Part shown: piece after piece, positions 43,709 through 51,657 of the stretch
How the letters are laid out: each line of letters opens with the position of its first letter
How positions within the stretch are numbered: position 1 is the first letter of the stretch
Assembly (NCBI RefSeq): GCF_024362805.1
Contig: NZ_CP093299.1
Span: 2,884,001-2,948,000 of the forward strand
Direction: 5' to 3'
Source of the DNA: Salipaludibacillus sp. LMS25
GTDB taxonomy: Bacteria > Bacillota > Bacilli > Bacillales > Salisediminibacteriaceae
DNA: 64,000 nucleotides
Notes under the pieces: generated by a model
Database searches by the model: none
The model's input: the letters and a program-made list of their open reading frames with translations, nothing else
Told to the model about the DNA's origin: nothing
Position numbers and translations under genes: made by a program

Positions 43709-44764
43709 ATGACAGTAGGATCTTATGGACTATCCATACTATTTAAATTCCAAGAAACTTTCTTTCTTTATGTTATTTTATGTGTTTGTTTGTTCTTTTT
43801 TATTCTATTACATGAACTTGGTCACGTAATAGCTGGAAAACTCGTGGGATTTCAGTTTGAATTTTTAACTATAGGACCGCTAACAATTTCTAAAAGCAAT
43901 GAAGAAATTACTTTTTCTCAAAATGAAAGTTGGGAATTAGTTGGAGGTATAACAAGGTCTTATTTATCCACTAAAAACGAGGTAAGAAAAAGAGTAATAA
44001 TTTATACGGCAGGTGGTCCTTTCATAAGCTTAATACTTGCTACGATGTTTTTAATTTTTAATCTTTTTTTTGGTTTAGAAATATTGTTCTATTCTTTTCT
44101 TTTGAATTTAGGATTATTTGTTGCTACTATCCTTCCAGTTGGTAACAATTCTATTACTACTGATGGAAAGTGTTTATTAATTCTTTTCAGGAACAATTCC
44201 AACACAAAATGGTATTTAAACAATTTTCTATTAATGAACGAATTACTTAGTTTGAAGAGGCCAAGGAACTGGGACCGTGACACTGTGAACTATTTTAAGG
44301 GAAAACTTAATTCAAAAAACACTGAATGTGAATATAAGGATAGAGTTTGCACTTTAATTTACTATCACCAAACTGATGTTGATAATAACAAGGAGAGATT
44401 GGTGGCTTTAGATGAATTATTGAGCTTTGAACTCAGTGAAGACTTGAAAGAGATCGTATCCTCTTCATATATTTTGTTCGAATTCCTCAATCCTTCAGAG
44501 GATATGGATTACTCTTATCTAGAGCAATTGTATGAAGAATTAGATTCAACAAATAAAAGTAATGAATCTGGATTTTTGCGAGCAAAATGCATTATTAGCT
44601 TTTTGACTGGCCAAATTAAAGTAGCGAAAGAAGAGTTGTCAAAATTAGAATCATTACAACAAAATTTTGAAAATGGTTCATTAGCCAACACATACGGATT
44701 TTTACGTTTAGAAAAAGATTGGTTGAAGGAACTAAAGCGTAAGATCAATCCCTCAAAAATGTGA
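43709..44764 (+). CDS. M50-like membrane metalloprotease
   Basis: A 351-residue protein of the site-2 protease type. It has HELGHVIAGKLVGF (HExxH zinc motif, about residue 36) inside a helix and a later NSITTDGKCL element that could supply the third ligand Asp. Helices are near residues 3-45 and 95-150; the C-terminal 190 residues are soluble and helical. The 5' end is odd: AAAGGTAGTGG is followed by ATG TAT CGT TAA, while the protease frame is open further upstream without a start. Either a one-base indel damaged the N-terminus or translation begins at ATG 43709. Confidence 0.65.
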   Translation: MTVGSYGLSILFKFQETFFLYVILCVCLFFFILLHELGHVIAGKLVGFQFEFLTIGPLTISKSNEEITFSQNESWELVGGITRSYLSTKNEVRKRVIIYTAGGPFISLILATMFLIFNLFFGLEILFYSFLLNLGLFVATILPVGNNSITTDGKCLLILFRNNSNTKWYLNNFLLMNELLSLKRPRNWDRDTVNYFKGKLNSKNTECEYKDRVCTLIYYHQTDVDNNKERLVALDELLSFELSEDLKEIVSSSYILFEFLNPSEDMDYSYLEQLYEELDSTNKSNESGFLRAKCIISFLTGQIKVAKEELSKLESLQQNFENGSLANTYGFLRLEKDWLKELKRKINPSKM

Positions 44765-45167
44765 TAGTCTAAAATAATTAATGGTTATGATCTAGCGCCT
44801 GCACGGTGCTATATTTTGGGGATAAAAAGAAGGCCTTCATTTTTTAATCCATTCCCACATCGTCCAGACTACTTGTGTCTCCTCCCTCTATACTGCCAAA
44901 CTTACAAACTAACGATATACGACAAAGGTCGTGGCTATAAACCATATTAGTCTTTCGTTGAATGGTTAGAGGAAATACTATAGAATAACTGATTGTTAAT
45001 TCATAACAAGCACTTGATATCTTCTAGGAATCAGGTGTTTTTAACTAAAGATTTTAGCCATGTCACACTATCTTTTCTTACAAAATCGAACCTGCTTTTT
45101 TACATGGAACCTATAAGGAGTGAAAATTATAGATTCTAATCCAATAAAATAATGTGGAGTTAATACT
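44765..45167. other. intergenic gap with terminator and coding scraps
   Basis: About 44925-44950 a scrap CGACAAAGGTCGTGGC resembles 42352-42370 and may mark decayed cassette ends. A hairpin CACTTGAT/ATCAGGTG followed by TTTTT at 45011-45042 is a plausible terminator. No gene. Confidence 0.4.
45009..45043 (+). terminator. probable terminator
   Basis: The CACTTGAT stem pairs with ATCAGGTG and is followed by TTTTTAA, downstream of the metalloprotease gene. Confidence 0.6.
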
Positions 45168-45473
45168 ATGGTGAATCAAATACAAAGTATAAAAAATACA
45201 GTGATCGAACTATTATCTTTATTGAAACAATATAACAATGGTCAAATTTATCATCAAATAGATATATTAACAGAGGTATTGGATGTTATATATTCTAATG
45301 AAAGTGATGAAACAAAGAAGGAGAGCGTTAAGGGCTTAATAGTTAATCTTTATCCTGTTAGAGGGGGATTAACTGATTTTCATATTTGGCATGAGGATGA
45401 GAAGGAAAGAGTAAAGGTTAATAAATCTCTTAGTGAGTTAACTGATGAATTGTGGGATCTAAGTAAAAATTAA
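45168..45473 (+). CDS. DUF6966-like small protein, probable orphan immunity
   Basis: A 101-residue protein. The segment LYPVRGGLTDFHIWHEDEKE (pattern YPxRGGLxDFxIW) and the C-terminal LTDELWDLSKN match small proteins that I recall as DUF6966, frequent among immunity genes in toxin islands. It stands without a toxin; immediately downstream at 45545 is a short LXG toxin scrap. A role as retained orphan immunity protein is inferred. Confidence 0.6.
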   Translation: MVNQIQSIKNTVIELLSLLKQYNNGQIYHQIDILTEVLDVIYSNESDETKKESVKGLIVNLYPVRGGLTDFHIWHEDEKERVKVNKSLSELTDELWDLSKN

Positions 45474-45544
45474 CGTCGCTTTTTCAGAAAGAAAAAATAT
45501 GCTAAATAGTAGCTTGAATGGTGATTTGAAATTATTAGTGACTT

Positions 45545-45640
45545 TAGTCGGTGGGGAAGGTCCTTCAGTCGGGAAAGTGCTAGATGATGTCAAAAGTTTT
45601 TCTGTCCTTCATAAAAAAACTAAAACGCTGGTCTGTCCAA
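45545..45640 (+). pseudogene. third LXG toxin scrap
   Basis: GGTGGGGAAGGTCCTTCAGT and the following GTGCTAGATGATGTCAAAAG align with the toxin segment at about 40846-40888 (GGAGGGAAGGCGCTTCAGTC; CTAGGTGATGTGAGTAG). About 20 codons survive before divergence. It is evidence of repeated cassette duplication and decay. Confidence 0.5.
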
Positions 45641-45715
45641 AGGATTGAACTGATTTTGTAAGAGCTATTCAATAAGTGTTTTAGAATAGAAGGTCGAGAA
45701 CAAGACTAACATGTT

Positions 45716-45756
45716 TTAATGTATGGACCCCGTGAGGCCCATACATTAATTTTTGA
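45716..45756. terminator. hairpin between convergent genes
   Basis: AATGTATGG pairs with CCATACATT around an ACCCCGTGAGGC loop, followed by AATTTTT on the plus strand; it can serve the convergent DUF6966-like and GH5 genes. Confidence 0.6.
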
Positions 45757-45810
45757 CGTTTCAAACTGATTTAACAGTCTCTACTCAACATAAGATTCTC
45801 AACGATAGGA

Positions 45811-47505
45811 TTAATCAATTTTAATCAAATCCCATTGCTGATTTAAATCCCCACGATACATACTTTGCTGTAACAGGGCGCCGTCAGCCGACGAGGAATC
45901 AACAACCTCCACTGCCTTATTGCTATTCACATTAATAATGCTCCAGTAACCATTGCTAAGCTTGATTAATCTGAACTGTTGCGCAGTGTTTTGAAAATCA
46001 CTCATTAACTGAATAGCTTCTCCATTATTGCTTGTACCATTTCGTACATCCATGACTTTGTTATCAGACGAGCTAACACTTTGTAGTCTGTAATAATTAG
46101 TATATTGGCCCATGTCATCTATGACCCATTGTTGTGCTGTCGCCCCATTATCAGACCATTGTTGGAGCTGGAGGTGGCTGGTGTTTTGTCCCCCAGGCAC
46201 GTCAATCATTTTCCCAGATGCGCGATTTTGTAGTTTGTAGGTGGAGCCAGAATGGATGCCATTCCATACGCCGTTCCAAGGATACAGCTGTGCGCGTTCG
46301 TAATACCAGTCAAAGATAAAGCGTGCCATCCCATCACGTTCGGTATCACCATCGTACTTTAGACCAGCAGTAGGATCTGCAAACGAGCTCCTCGTGCCAG
46401 GTTCTAATATAAATCCATTCATATGAACAGCAATACTGACATTCCCTGCTTCTGTAAAAATAGCTTTAGTATTCTTTCCAAACCCTTCATTCGTCCCATC
46501 GAATAAACGCCAATAGTCAGGGTCTCCTGGTAACCATTTGTACCACGTTGTCTCCGTTATATTAATCGGATAGTTATCTGCGCATGGCTTAATATTTGTA
46601 TCCCATTGTTCCTGTAAAGTTGAGTAATCATCATTAGCGCCATATCCAGGATACCAATGAACAGCATAACCAGTATTATCTAAAGGGTCTGTCAATGGAT
46701 TTGAAGCGCAAAGCTGATAGTATTGATCCCAACCGAGACCTGCTGCCCAAATAACGTTATCTGCACCTTGCTTTCGAATTGTAGAGATAATAGAGTCTTG
46801 GAAATCTACTAACGCATTCCAGTGATCTTCAAAATCTGGATCTGACGGATGCCCACCCCATTTGCCATTTGCATATGAAAGAACGGGTTCATTAACAATT
46901 TCAAACATGACATGGTCTGCGCTTTTTAAGGCTGGATGTGAGGCAAGATATTCCCAAATTTCATTAAACTTATCAAGGTTTGATTGCGTTGTTGCCTTAT
47001 CATCAAGAAGGGTGAAGTCAAGACCAAGTGTAACATACAGCCCTTTTGTCTTTGCATATTCAACATATGGAATAATCACATTTTCAGTCACTTCTTGCAA
47101 ACCTTCAAAATTGTATGTTCCAGCTGCAACATCCCCCATATCTTCTCGGTCGATGAACAACCGGACTTGATTCATATACCATCCATGATCATTTCCGTAT
47201 TTAGGTGACGTGTCCGTGAAGGTATCGCTAATATCTTTCAAGTACTCTAAATTCGCCGCGTGCCGATTACCACCATGTCGTTGCAAGTAGTAAGGACTAC
47301 TTTGGTACGTCCAATAAGAGCCTGAAGGCTGATGCCAGCCGCTTAATAAAACCGGTTGTCCATCACTGTTTACTAACTGATTACCGTCTACACGAAGCTT
47401 GTCCATTGGCATATCTGTCCAAGCATGTGTCTGGTTGCTGTTAAATAAAGGGAACAACAACATCATCACTAACAGTAGCTTTACTCCTAAACGAACTCTT
47501 CTCAT
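45811..47505 (-). CDS. secreted GH5 glycosidase (cellulase-like) with ricin-type lectin domain
   Basis: A 564-residue secreted enzyme. The signal peptide has hydrophobic core KLLLVMMLLFPLF with cleavage near residue 28. The GH5 catalytic domain lies at about residues 35-415, with the acid/base glutamate in FEIVNEP and the nucleophile in NITETTW. A ricin B-type beta-trefoil occupies residues 425-564, with QxW-like repeats LQLQQW, TAQQW and NQQWDLI. It cleaves a beta-glucan (cellulose, mannan or similar); the exact substrate is not decidable by eye. AAAAAGGAGAGG precedes ATG 47505. A cre site upstream implies carbon catabolite repression. Confidence 0.87.
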   Translation of the reverse strand: MRRVRLGVKLLLVMMLLFPLFNSNQTHAWTDMPMDKLRVDGNQLVNSDGQPVLLSGWHQPSGSYWTYQSSPYYLQRHGGNRHAANLEYLKDISDTFTDTSPKYGNDHGWYMNQVRLFIDREDMGDVAAGTYNFEGLQEVTENVIIPYVEYAKTKGLYVTLGLDFTLLDDKATTQSNLDKFNEIWEYLASHPALKSADHVMFEIVNEPVLSYANGKWGGHPSDPDFEDHWNALVDFQDSIISTIRKQGADNVIWAAGLGWDQYYQLCASNPLTDPLDNTGYAVHWYPGYGANDDYSTLQEQWDTNIKPCADNYPINITETTWYKWLPGDPDYWRLFDGTNEGFGKNTKAIFTEAGNVSIAVHMNGFILEPGTRSSFADPTAGLKYDGDTERDGMARFIFDWYYERAQLYPWNGVWNGIHSGSTYKLQNRASGKMIDVPGGQNTSHLQLQQWSDNGATAQQWVIDDMGQYTNYYRLQSVSSSDNKVMDVRNGTSNNGEAIQLMSDFQNTAQQFRLIKLSNGYWSIINVNSNKAVEVVDSSSADGALLQQSMYRGDLNQQWDLIKID

Positions 47506-47609
47506 ACTAAATCCTCTCCTTTTTGAATTCTATATTTAGTCATGCTAGTAACCCAATTGAAATGCGTCGTGCTCTTTAATTTGTTACAATGACTTACTTG
47601 AAGTGATTA

Positions 47610-47623
47610 TGTAAGCGGTTACA
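47610..47623 (-). promoter_or_regulatory. cre site (CcpA operator) upstream of GH5 gene
   Basis: TGTAAGCGGTTACA fits the CcpA consensus TGWAANCGNTNNCA at every fixed position and is nearly palindromic. It lies about 105 bases before the GH5 start in the promoter region, so glucose-type sugars should repress the enzyme. The remainder of 47624-48081 shows no gene. Confidence 0.85.
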
Positions 47624-48081
47624 ATGTAAAAGGAGTCAAAAAATCCATTTGAAAGCAACGATGTCTTTGTTATTAAACTAAAAGCTTAGTAAGTTTTTTA
47701 TTATGGTAAAGAATCTACTAAACGAGTTAGTCAAAAATGAGTTATGTAAATGAAGTTGTATAAAAATAGACCATAGCTTTTATCATATAAGGTTTCGGGT
47801 TAAAATTAAGCAGTGACATTAAAAATGTCCCATTGTAACCTGTGGCTTTTTTTTTGATATAATATAAACTATTATAACCTAACGCATAAAGCTATTTCGT
47901 ATTTTTTATCAGATAAAGAAAAAAGACCCAATTAGTTTCTTTTGTGTATAGGGAAATTAAAGGTGTTCTGTATGAGTTGTTACGTGTAGTTTTAGAAAAT
48001 TTAGGTCGAAATTGTTGGAAAAGACATTCTCATAAATACTAAAAAGAAATCTAACCTGACTATGAAAAGGTAGTTTAACAG

Positions 48082-48242
48082 TTTATCCCACTCTTAAGGG
48101 TCAGTAAAACCCCCCACCTCAAAACGTAAGAAGATCGAAACGTTTAGGTGGGGGATAAACTGCCCCTAAAGGTCCCATAAGTTAAACGAACAATCAGTGG
48201 GGGATGAAGGGAAACTCCCACTGATTGAAGCTTAGCTTTATA
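48082..48242 (+). repeat. 155-bp hairpin element, copy 6
   Basis: Full copy. Here the inner part of hairpin A is AAACGT...ACGTTT instead of AAACTT...AAGTTT, so both arms changed together and pairing is kept. It abuts the yebE relic. Confidence 0.9.
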
Positions 48243-48248
48243 GGTAAT

Positions 48249-48487
48249 GATATAGATAACTTGGTATTAGGATATATTATAGTTAGTGTGATTACGGAAG
48301 AATATAAACTTGCTGATGTATTAACAGACATGGGATGAAAACGGTATTGGGACTAACTGAGGAGTGCCCTGAAGGAAATAGTAACGTTAAGTAGTCTTGA
48401 ATAAGCTAGATCACGGTGTTGATGCCTTAATTAAAGCCAATTGTCTGCCATTTTTCATGAAACGAAAGTATTTTTTGGAAGGTGCTA
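48249..48487 (+). pseudogene. yebE (UPF0316/DUF2179) remnant
   Basis: DNLVLGYIIVSVITEEYKLA...DMG aligns with the middle of UPF0316 proteins (the LALGY-type segment after the membrane domain). It then meets stops, with scraps such as LDHGVDALIKANCLPFF. In B. subtilis yebE sits exactly here, before yebG and purE. The 5' two-thirds is missing and copy 6 of the repeat lies at the broken edge. Confidence 0.5.
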
Positions 48488-48510
48488 GTTAAAAGGAGTG
48501 ACATGGTAGA

Positions 48511-48705
48511 TTGCCAAAGAAAAAGAAATTCTATGTGGAAGAAACTGAAACGATTAATGACTGTTTAGAAAGAATGGGGGCGGAAGGATATATGCCGGTG
48601 CGGCGTATGGAAGAACCAGTCCTTAAAGAAGTGAAGCGCGGCGGTAAAATGGAGGTGGAAGTGTCACATCAACGGATTGTATTTGAGGGTAAATTAATGG
48701 ACTGA
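48511..48705 (+). CDS. yebG: NETI motif-containing protein
   Basis: A 64-residue basic protein. ETETINDCLERMGAEGYMPV is the ETI-type motif that names the NETI family, and the C-terminus reads VSHQRIVFEGK. Function unknown; it is conserved in Bacillaceae directly upstream of the purine operon. TTG 48511 is the likely start, with AAAAGGAG 12 bases upstream. Confidence 0.85.
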   Translation: MPKKKKFYVEETETINDCLERMGAEGYMPVRRMEEPVLKEVKRGGKMEVEVSHQRIVFEGKLMD

Positions 48706-48783
48706 TTGGACCTCTTTTGGGCATTAAATGTGATTATAAGGACTGAGCACCCTTTAAGTAACCACTAAGTTTGGTTGTGACGA

Positions 48784-48822
48784 AAGCCTCTCAATTGCTA
48801 AGCAGTCGAGAGGCTTTAAAGT
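48784..48822. terminator. bidirectional terminator between yebG and transporter genes
   Basis: AAAGCCTCTC pairs with GAGAGGCTTT around a 19-base loop, lying between convergent genes; short T-runs on both strands. Confidence 0.75.
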
Positions 48823-48824
48823 GA

Positions 48825-50033
48825 TTACACTAATAATTCCTTTATTAAAAAGACATAAGTAAGTGTCACCGTAATGAGAGCGACGATGAGGCCAATTAAC
48901 GGAGAAAATGCCGCCCATCCAGTTATAAAGCCGATAAGAAAACACGATGGCAAGCTTATCCAAGCGATTGCCCGTTTGATGGCTAAGTCTGTTTGAGTGG
49001 TTTTCTTAAACCGATAGAGTTTGAAAAATGAATGGGATGTTAAATCGGTCCAAGCTGTCCGAATAAAGTGGATGAGAGCAAAAGTACATATAGGTAGTAA
49101 CAACCATTTAATCCAGAACGGAGCTAACACCACCGCGATCATAAAGACTACTGTTAACTGGAACACTGTAAATAACTTTGATTTGTTTCTCACACTATAT
49201 TTAATCACTGATTCGCTCAACACATTGTCTGCTGTGCGAGCAGAATAAATGGGGTCTGAATCAGGGAATAAAATGTGAGGCTTTTTGTGATTTTTAAACC
49301 GCTTTGGCATTTTATAGCCTTGAACGGCAATAAAGATAGCAGACAGCTTTAATTTTTCACCTTGCTCCCTCACACAATCGTCAAAAAAGTGCCATGTGGC
49401 ATTTAATCGCCATTTAACAAGGACATAGAGACTCATGATAAGAAAGAGGATAATAACGAGCCTGATGATTGAACTAGAAAACAACGCCCCATTAAATATA
49501 GCTAAACTGATGATCGTCAGGAGCATATTAACGAAAAACAATGGCCAACCGCTATATGTTAAAGACACCCATTGTTTTGCAAGGTGGTAGATCATACGAA
49601 ATGCGATGACAAAGAGAAGAAACGAGGCGATATTTTCATATGACACATCATCATAAATAAGCCATAAAGGTAGAAAAAGACCTGCAACGATGACAATAAG
49701 TAGTGTGTTTACAATAAAGGAGTAAATGATACCTCCCTTCATAATTGCCCGAAGACAGGACGGGTGCTGACGTAAAAAAAGCACATCACCATCACGGATA
49801 AAAAGCCGTGTTGTTCCTTTTAAACTGATAATAAAGAAAATAAACCATGTAAACGTAAGTGGATAATGGTTTGGCCAATCAGCCGTGCCGGTCCATAATA
49901 AATAGTATTGATAGCCAGCGACACTAAGGGCAGGAATGAAGATATACAGCCAAATGACCCAATCCACTGCCGATTTCCAGACGGAATAATGATAGGCCCA
50001 CTCACTTTTTACTCGCTTAACCATCATGTTCAT
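48825..50033 (-). CDS. EcsB-like ABC transporter permease
   Basis: A 402-residue membrane protein with about ten helices, resembling EcsB: RVKSEWAYHYSVWKSAVDWV at the N-terminus, GTTRLFIRDGDVLFLRQHP (cytosolic motif with paired charged residues), and a central soluble loop at about residues 225-285. Its ATG overlaps the stop of the ATPase gene (ATGA). EcsAB transporters influence secretion and regulated proteolysis in Bacillus; the true ecs operon is normally elsewhere, so this may be a paralogue. Confidence 0.8.
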   Translation of the reverse strand: MNMMVKRVKSEWAYHYSVWKSAVDWVIWLYIFIPALSVAGYQYYLLWTGTADWPNHYPLTFTWFIFFIISLKGTTRLFIRDGDVLFLRQHPSCLRAIMKGGIIYSFIVNTLLIVIVAGLFLPLWLIYDDVSYENIASFLLFVIAFRMIYHLAKQWVSLTYSGWPLFFVNMLLTIISLAIFNGALFSSSIIRLVIILFLIMSLYVLVKWRLNATWHFFDDCVREQGEKLKLSAIFIAVQGYKMPKRFKNHKKPHILFPDSDPIYSARTADNVLSESVIKYSVRNKSKLFTVFQLTVVFMIAVVLAPFWIKWLLLPICTFALIHFIRTAWTDLTSHSFFKLYRFKKTTQTDLAIKRAIAWISLPSCFLIGFITGWAAFSPLIGLIVALITVTLTYVFLIKELLV

Positions 50034-50734
50034 GACGTTATCTCCATTAATTCATAGAAGCAGTCTAACAGTGAACCGTCCACACCACTTTGCTGGCGGA
50101 CATCTGCAAGTGTGCCTTGTGCGATCATGTCTCCATGATTAATAAGAAGAAATCGATCACAAATTCGCTCGGCTGTATCAAGGACATGGGTGGACATAAG
50201 AATGGCGGCCCCTCGTTTTCGCTCCTGCTCAAAGATCATTAATAAATCTTTAATCGCCTTAGGGTCAAGTCCGATAAACGGCTCATCAACGATATATAAT
50301 TCTGGCTTAATTAAAATAGCAATAATGATCATAAGTTTTTGTTGCATGCCTTTAGAAAACGATGTAGGAAAGTGATGTTTTTCATCTGTAAGCCGAAAAA
50401 GGGCAAGGAGCTCTTCAGCTTGTTTGTCATAATCACTCCCCTCAAGTCCGTTTATCGCTTTAGCCATTTCGATATGTTCCCATAGTGTTAATTCTTCATA
50501 ATAGACCGGGTGTTCAGGAATGTAAGCATAGCGATGTTTTTCAGGACGGAAAACGGTGCCAGTGACATGAGGGAGTAATTCAAGAATCGATTTAATAATG
50601 GTACTCTTACCAGCCCCATTAGGTCCTATAAGCCCAACGAGCTCACCTGGGTTAACCTTGAAATGAATATCGTGAATGATGATAGTGTTCTCACTATAAC
50701 CTGCTTGTTTTATTTCCACATTTAATGCTTCCAT
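50030..50734 (-). CDS. EcsA-like ABC transporter ATP-binding protein
   Basis: A 234-residue ATPase. Walker A is GPNGAGKST, the signature is FSKGMQQKLMI (EcsA-type variant), Walker B is LYIVDEPFIGLDP and the switch is MSTHVLD. YAYIPEHPVYYEELTLWEH is the hallmark EcsA Q-loop region. It is encoded with the EcsB-like permease in a two-gene operon. Copy 7 of the dispersed repeat lies upstream on the plus strand. Confidence 0.88.
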   Translation of the reverse strand: MEALNVEIKQAGYSENTIIIHDIHFKVNPGELVGLIGPNGAGKSTIIKSILELLPHVTGTVFRPEKHRYAYIPEHPVYYEELTLWEHIEMAKAINGLEGSDYDKQAEELLALFRLTDEKHHFPTSFSKGMQQKLMIIIAILIKPELYIVDEPFIGLDPKAIKDLLMIFEQERKRGAAILMSTHVLDTAERICDRFLLINHGDMIAQGTLADVRQQSGVDGSLLDCFYELMEITS

Positions 50735-50796
50735 TATGCATCACCTTTGTTAGTTCGATAAGTGTGTTACGAACGCCATTTAATAAAAGTTTCATT

Positions 50797-50955
50797 TTTA
50801 TCCCACTCTTAAGGGTCAGTAAAACCCCCACCTGAAAACTTAAGAAGGTCGAAAAGTTTAGGTGGGGGATAAACTGCCCCTAAAGGTCCCATAAGTTAAA
50901 CGAACAATCAGTGGGGGATGAAGGAAAACGCCCTCTGATTGAAGCTTAGCTTTAT
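50797..50955 (+). repeat. 155-bp hairpin element, copy 7
   Basis: Full copy between the EcsA-like gene and the purine promoter. Its inner stem is AAACTT/AAGTTT. Hairpin B has a CCCTCTGATT arm with one mismatch. No gene in 50956-51113. Confidence 0.9.
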
Positions 50956-51113
50956 ACAAATAACAAATTATTGTCACCACGGATTAGGGTTTTTAGTATA
51001 AACGGTTTAATAGCTTTACGACATAATGATATCTGAAGCAATGACGATGAAGAATAAAGGCATATCAAGCTATTTTCTCATATGTCTTCCTTGGAAGAAC
51101 ACGATATCTTAAC

Positions 51114-51190
51114 AAATTCCGAACATTAAACGTTTAATGAGTTAAAATGTTCGAAAATAGTTGACGGTACTAGCTCTGAATTGTTATGAT
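51114..51190 (+). promoter_or_regulatory. purine operon promoter with PurR box pair
   Basis: PurBox 1 AAATTCCGAACATTA (51114-51128) and an inverted box TAAAATGTTCGAAAAT (51143-51158, complement TTTTCGAACATT) have the spacing typical of B. subtilis PurR pairs. The -35 TTGACG (51161-51166) and -10 TATGAT (51185-51190) follow with an 18-base spacer. PurR should repress; PRPP relieves this in B. subtilis. Confidence 0.85.
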
Positions 51191-51214
51191 AGAAGCAACA
51201 AATTAATGACGTGA

Positions 51215-51283
51215 CCTCATATAAAGTCGGGGATATGGCCCGAAAGTTTCTACCTGTTGACCATAAATCAATAGACTATGAGG
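51215..51283 (+). promoter_or_regulatory. purine (guanine-type) riboswitch upstream of purE
   Basis: P1 is CCTCATA/TATGAGG and P2 is TCGGG-GATATGG-CCCGA. J2/3 is AAGTTTCTACC, P3 is TGTTGA/TCAATA, and J3/1 is GACTATG with specificity C. This is the most canonical of the three purine aptamers in the window. Confidence 0.95.
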
Positions 51284-51361
51284 GAAATGGACACATATGT
51301 ACACGATGAGAGGACAATCGGTTGCCCTCTGCCTTTTGCTTGTGCGATCATCTGACAATGT

Positions 51362-51406
51362 ACGTGTCTTATTGTCCCTCTATTAGGATGATAAGGCACG
51401 TTTTTT
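51362..51406 (+). terminator. riboswitch-controlled terminator of pur operon
   Basis: ACGTGTCTTAT pairs with ATAAGGCACGT, followed by TTTTTT. It is the off-state element for the purE riboswitch; a 155-bp repeat starts just after. Confidence 0.85.
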
Positions 51407-51410
51407 GTTT

Positions 51411-51570
51411 TTTATCCCACTCTTAAGGGTCAGTAAAACCCCCACCTGAAAACTTAAGAAGGTCGAAACGTTTAGGTGGGGGATAAACTGCTCCTAAAGG
51501 TCCCATAAGTTAAACGAACAATCAGTGGGGGATGAAGGAAAACACCCACTGATTAAAGCTTAGCTTTATT
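51411..51570 (+). repeat. 155-bp hairpin element, copy 8, inside pur leader
   Basis: Full copy between the leader terminator and purE, so every pur transcript that escapes termination must carry it. Hairpin A outer stem has a further change (ACTGCTCC), and the inner stem is mismatched. It lies in the same orientation as copy 7, 614 bases upstream. Confidence 0.9.
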
Positions 51571-51657
51571 ATAAAAACAGGGAGTAGAGGATTAATCATT
51601 TTTTAAAACTAAAAAAGTTACTTCATCTTATCATAAAAGCGGTGTAGGAGGAGAATC

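Noticed and set aside
3545..51570. CRISPR array
   Set aside because: The repeated units are about 155 bp, dispersed over 48 kb with no spacers and no cas genes.
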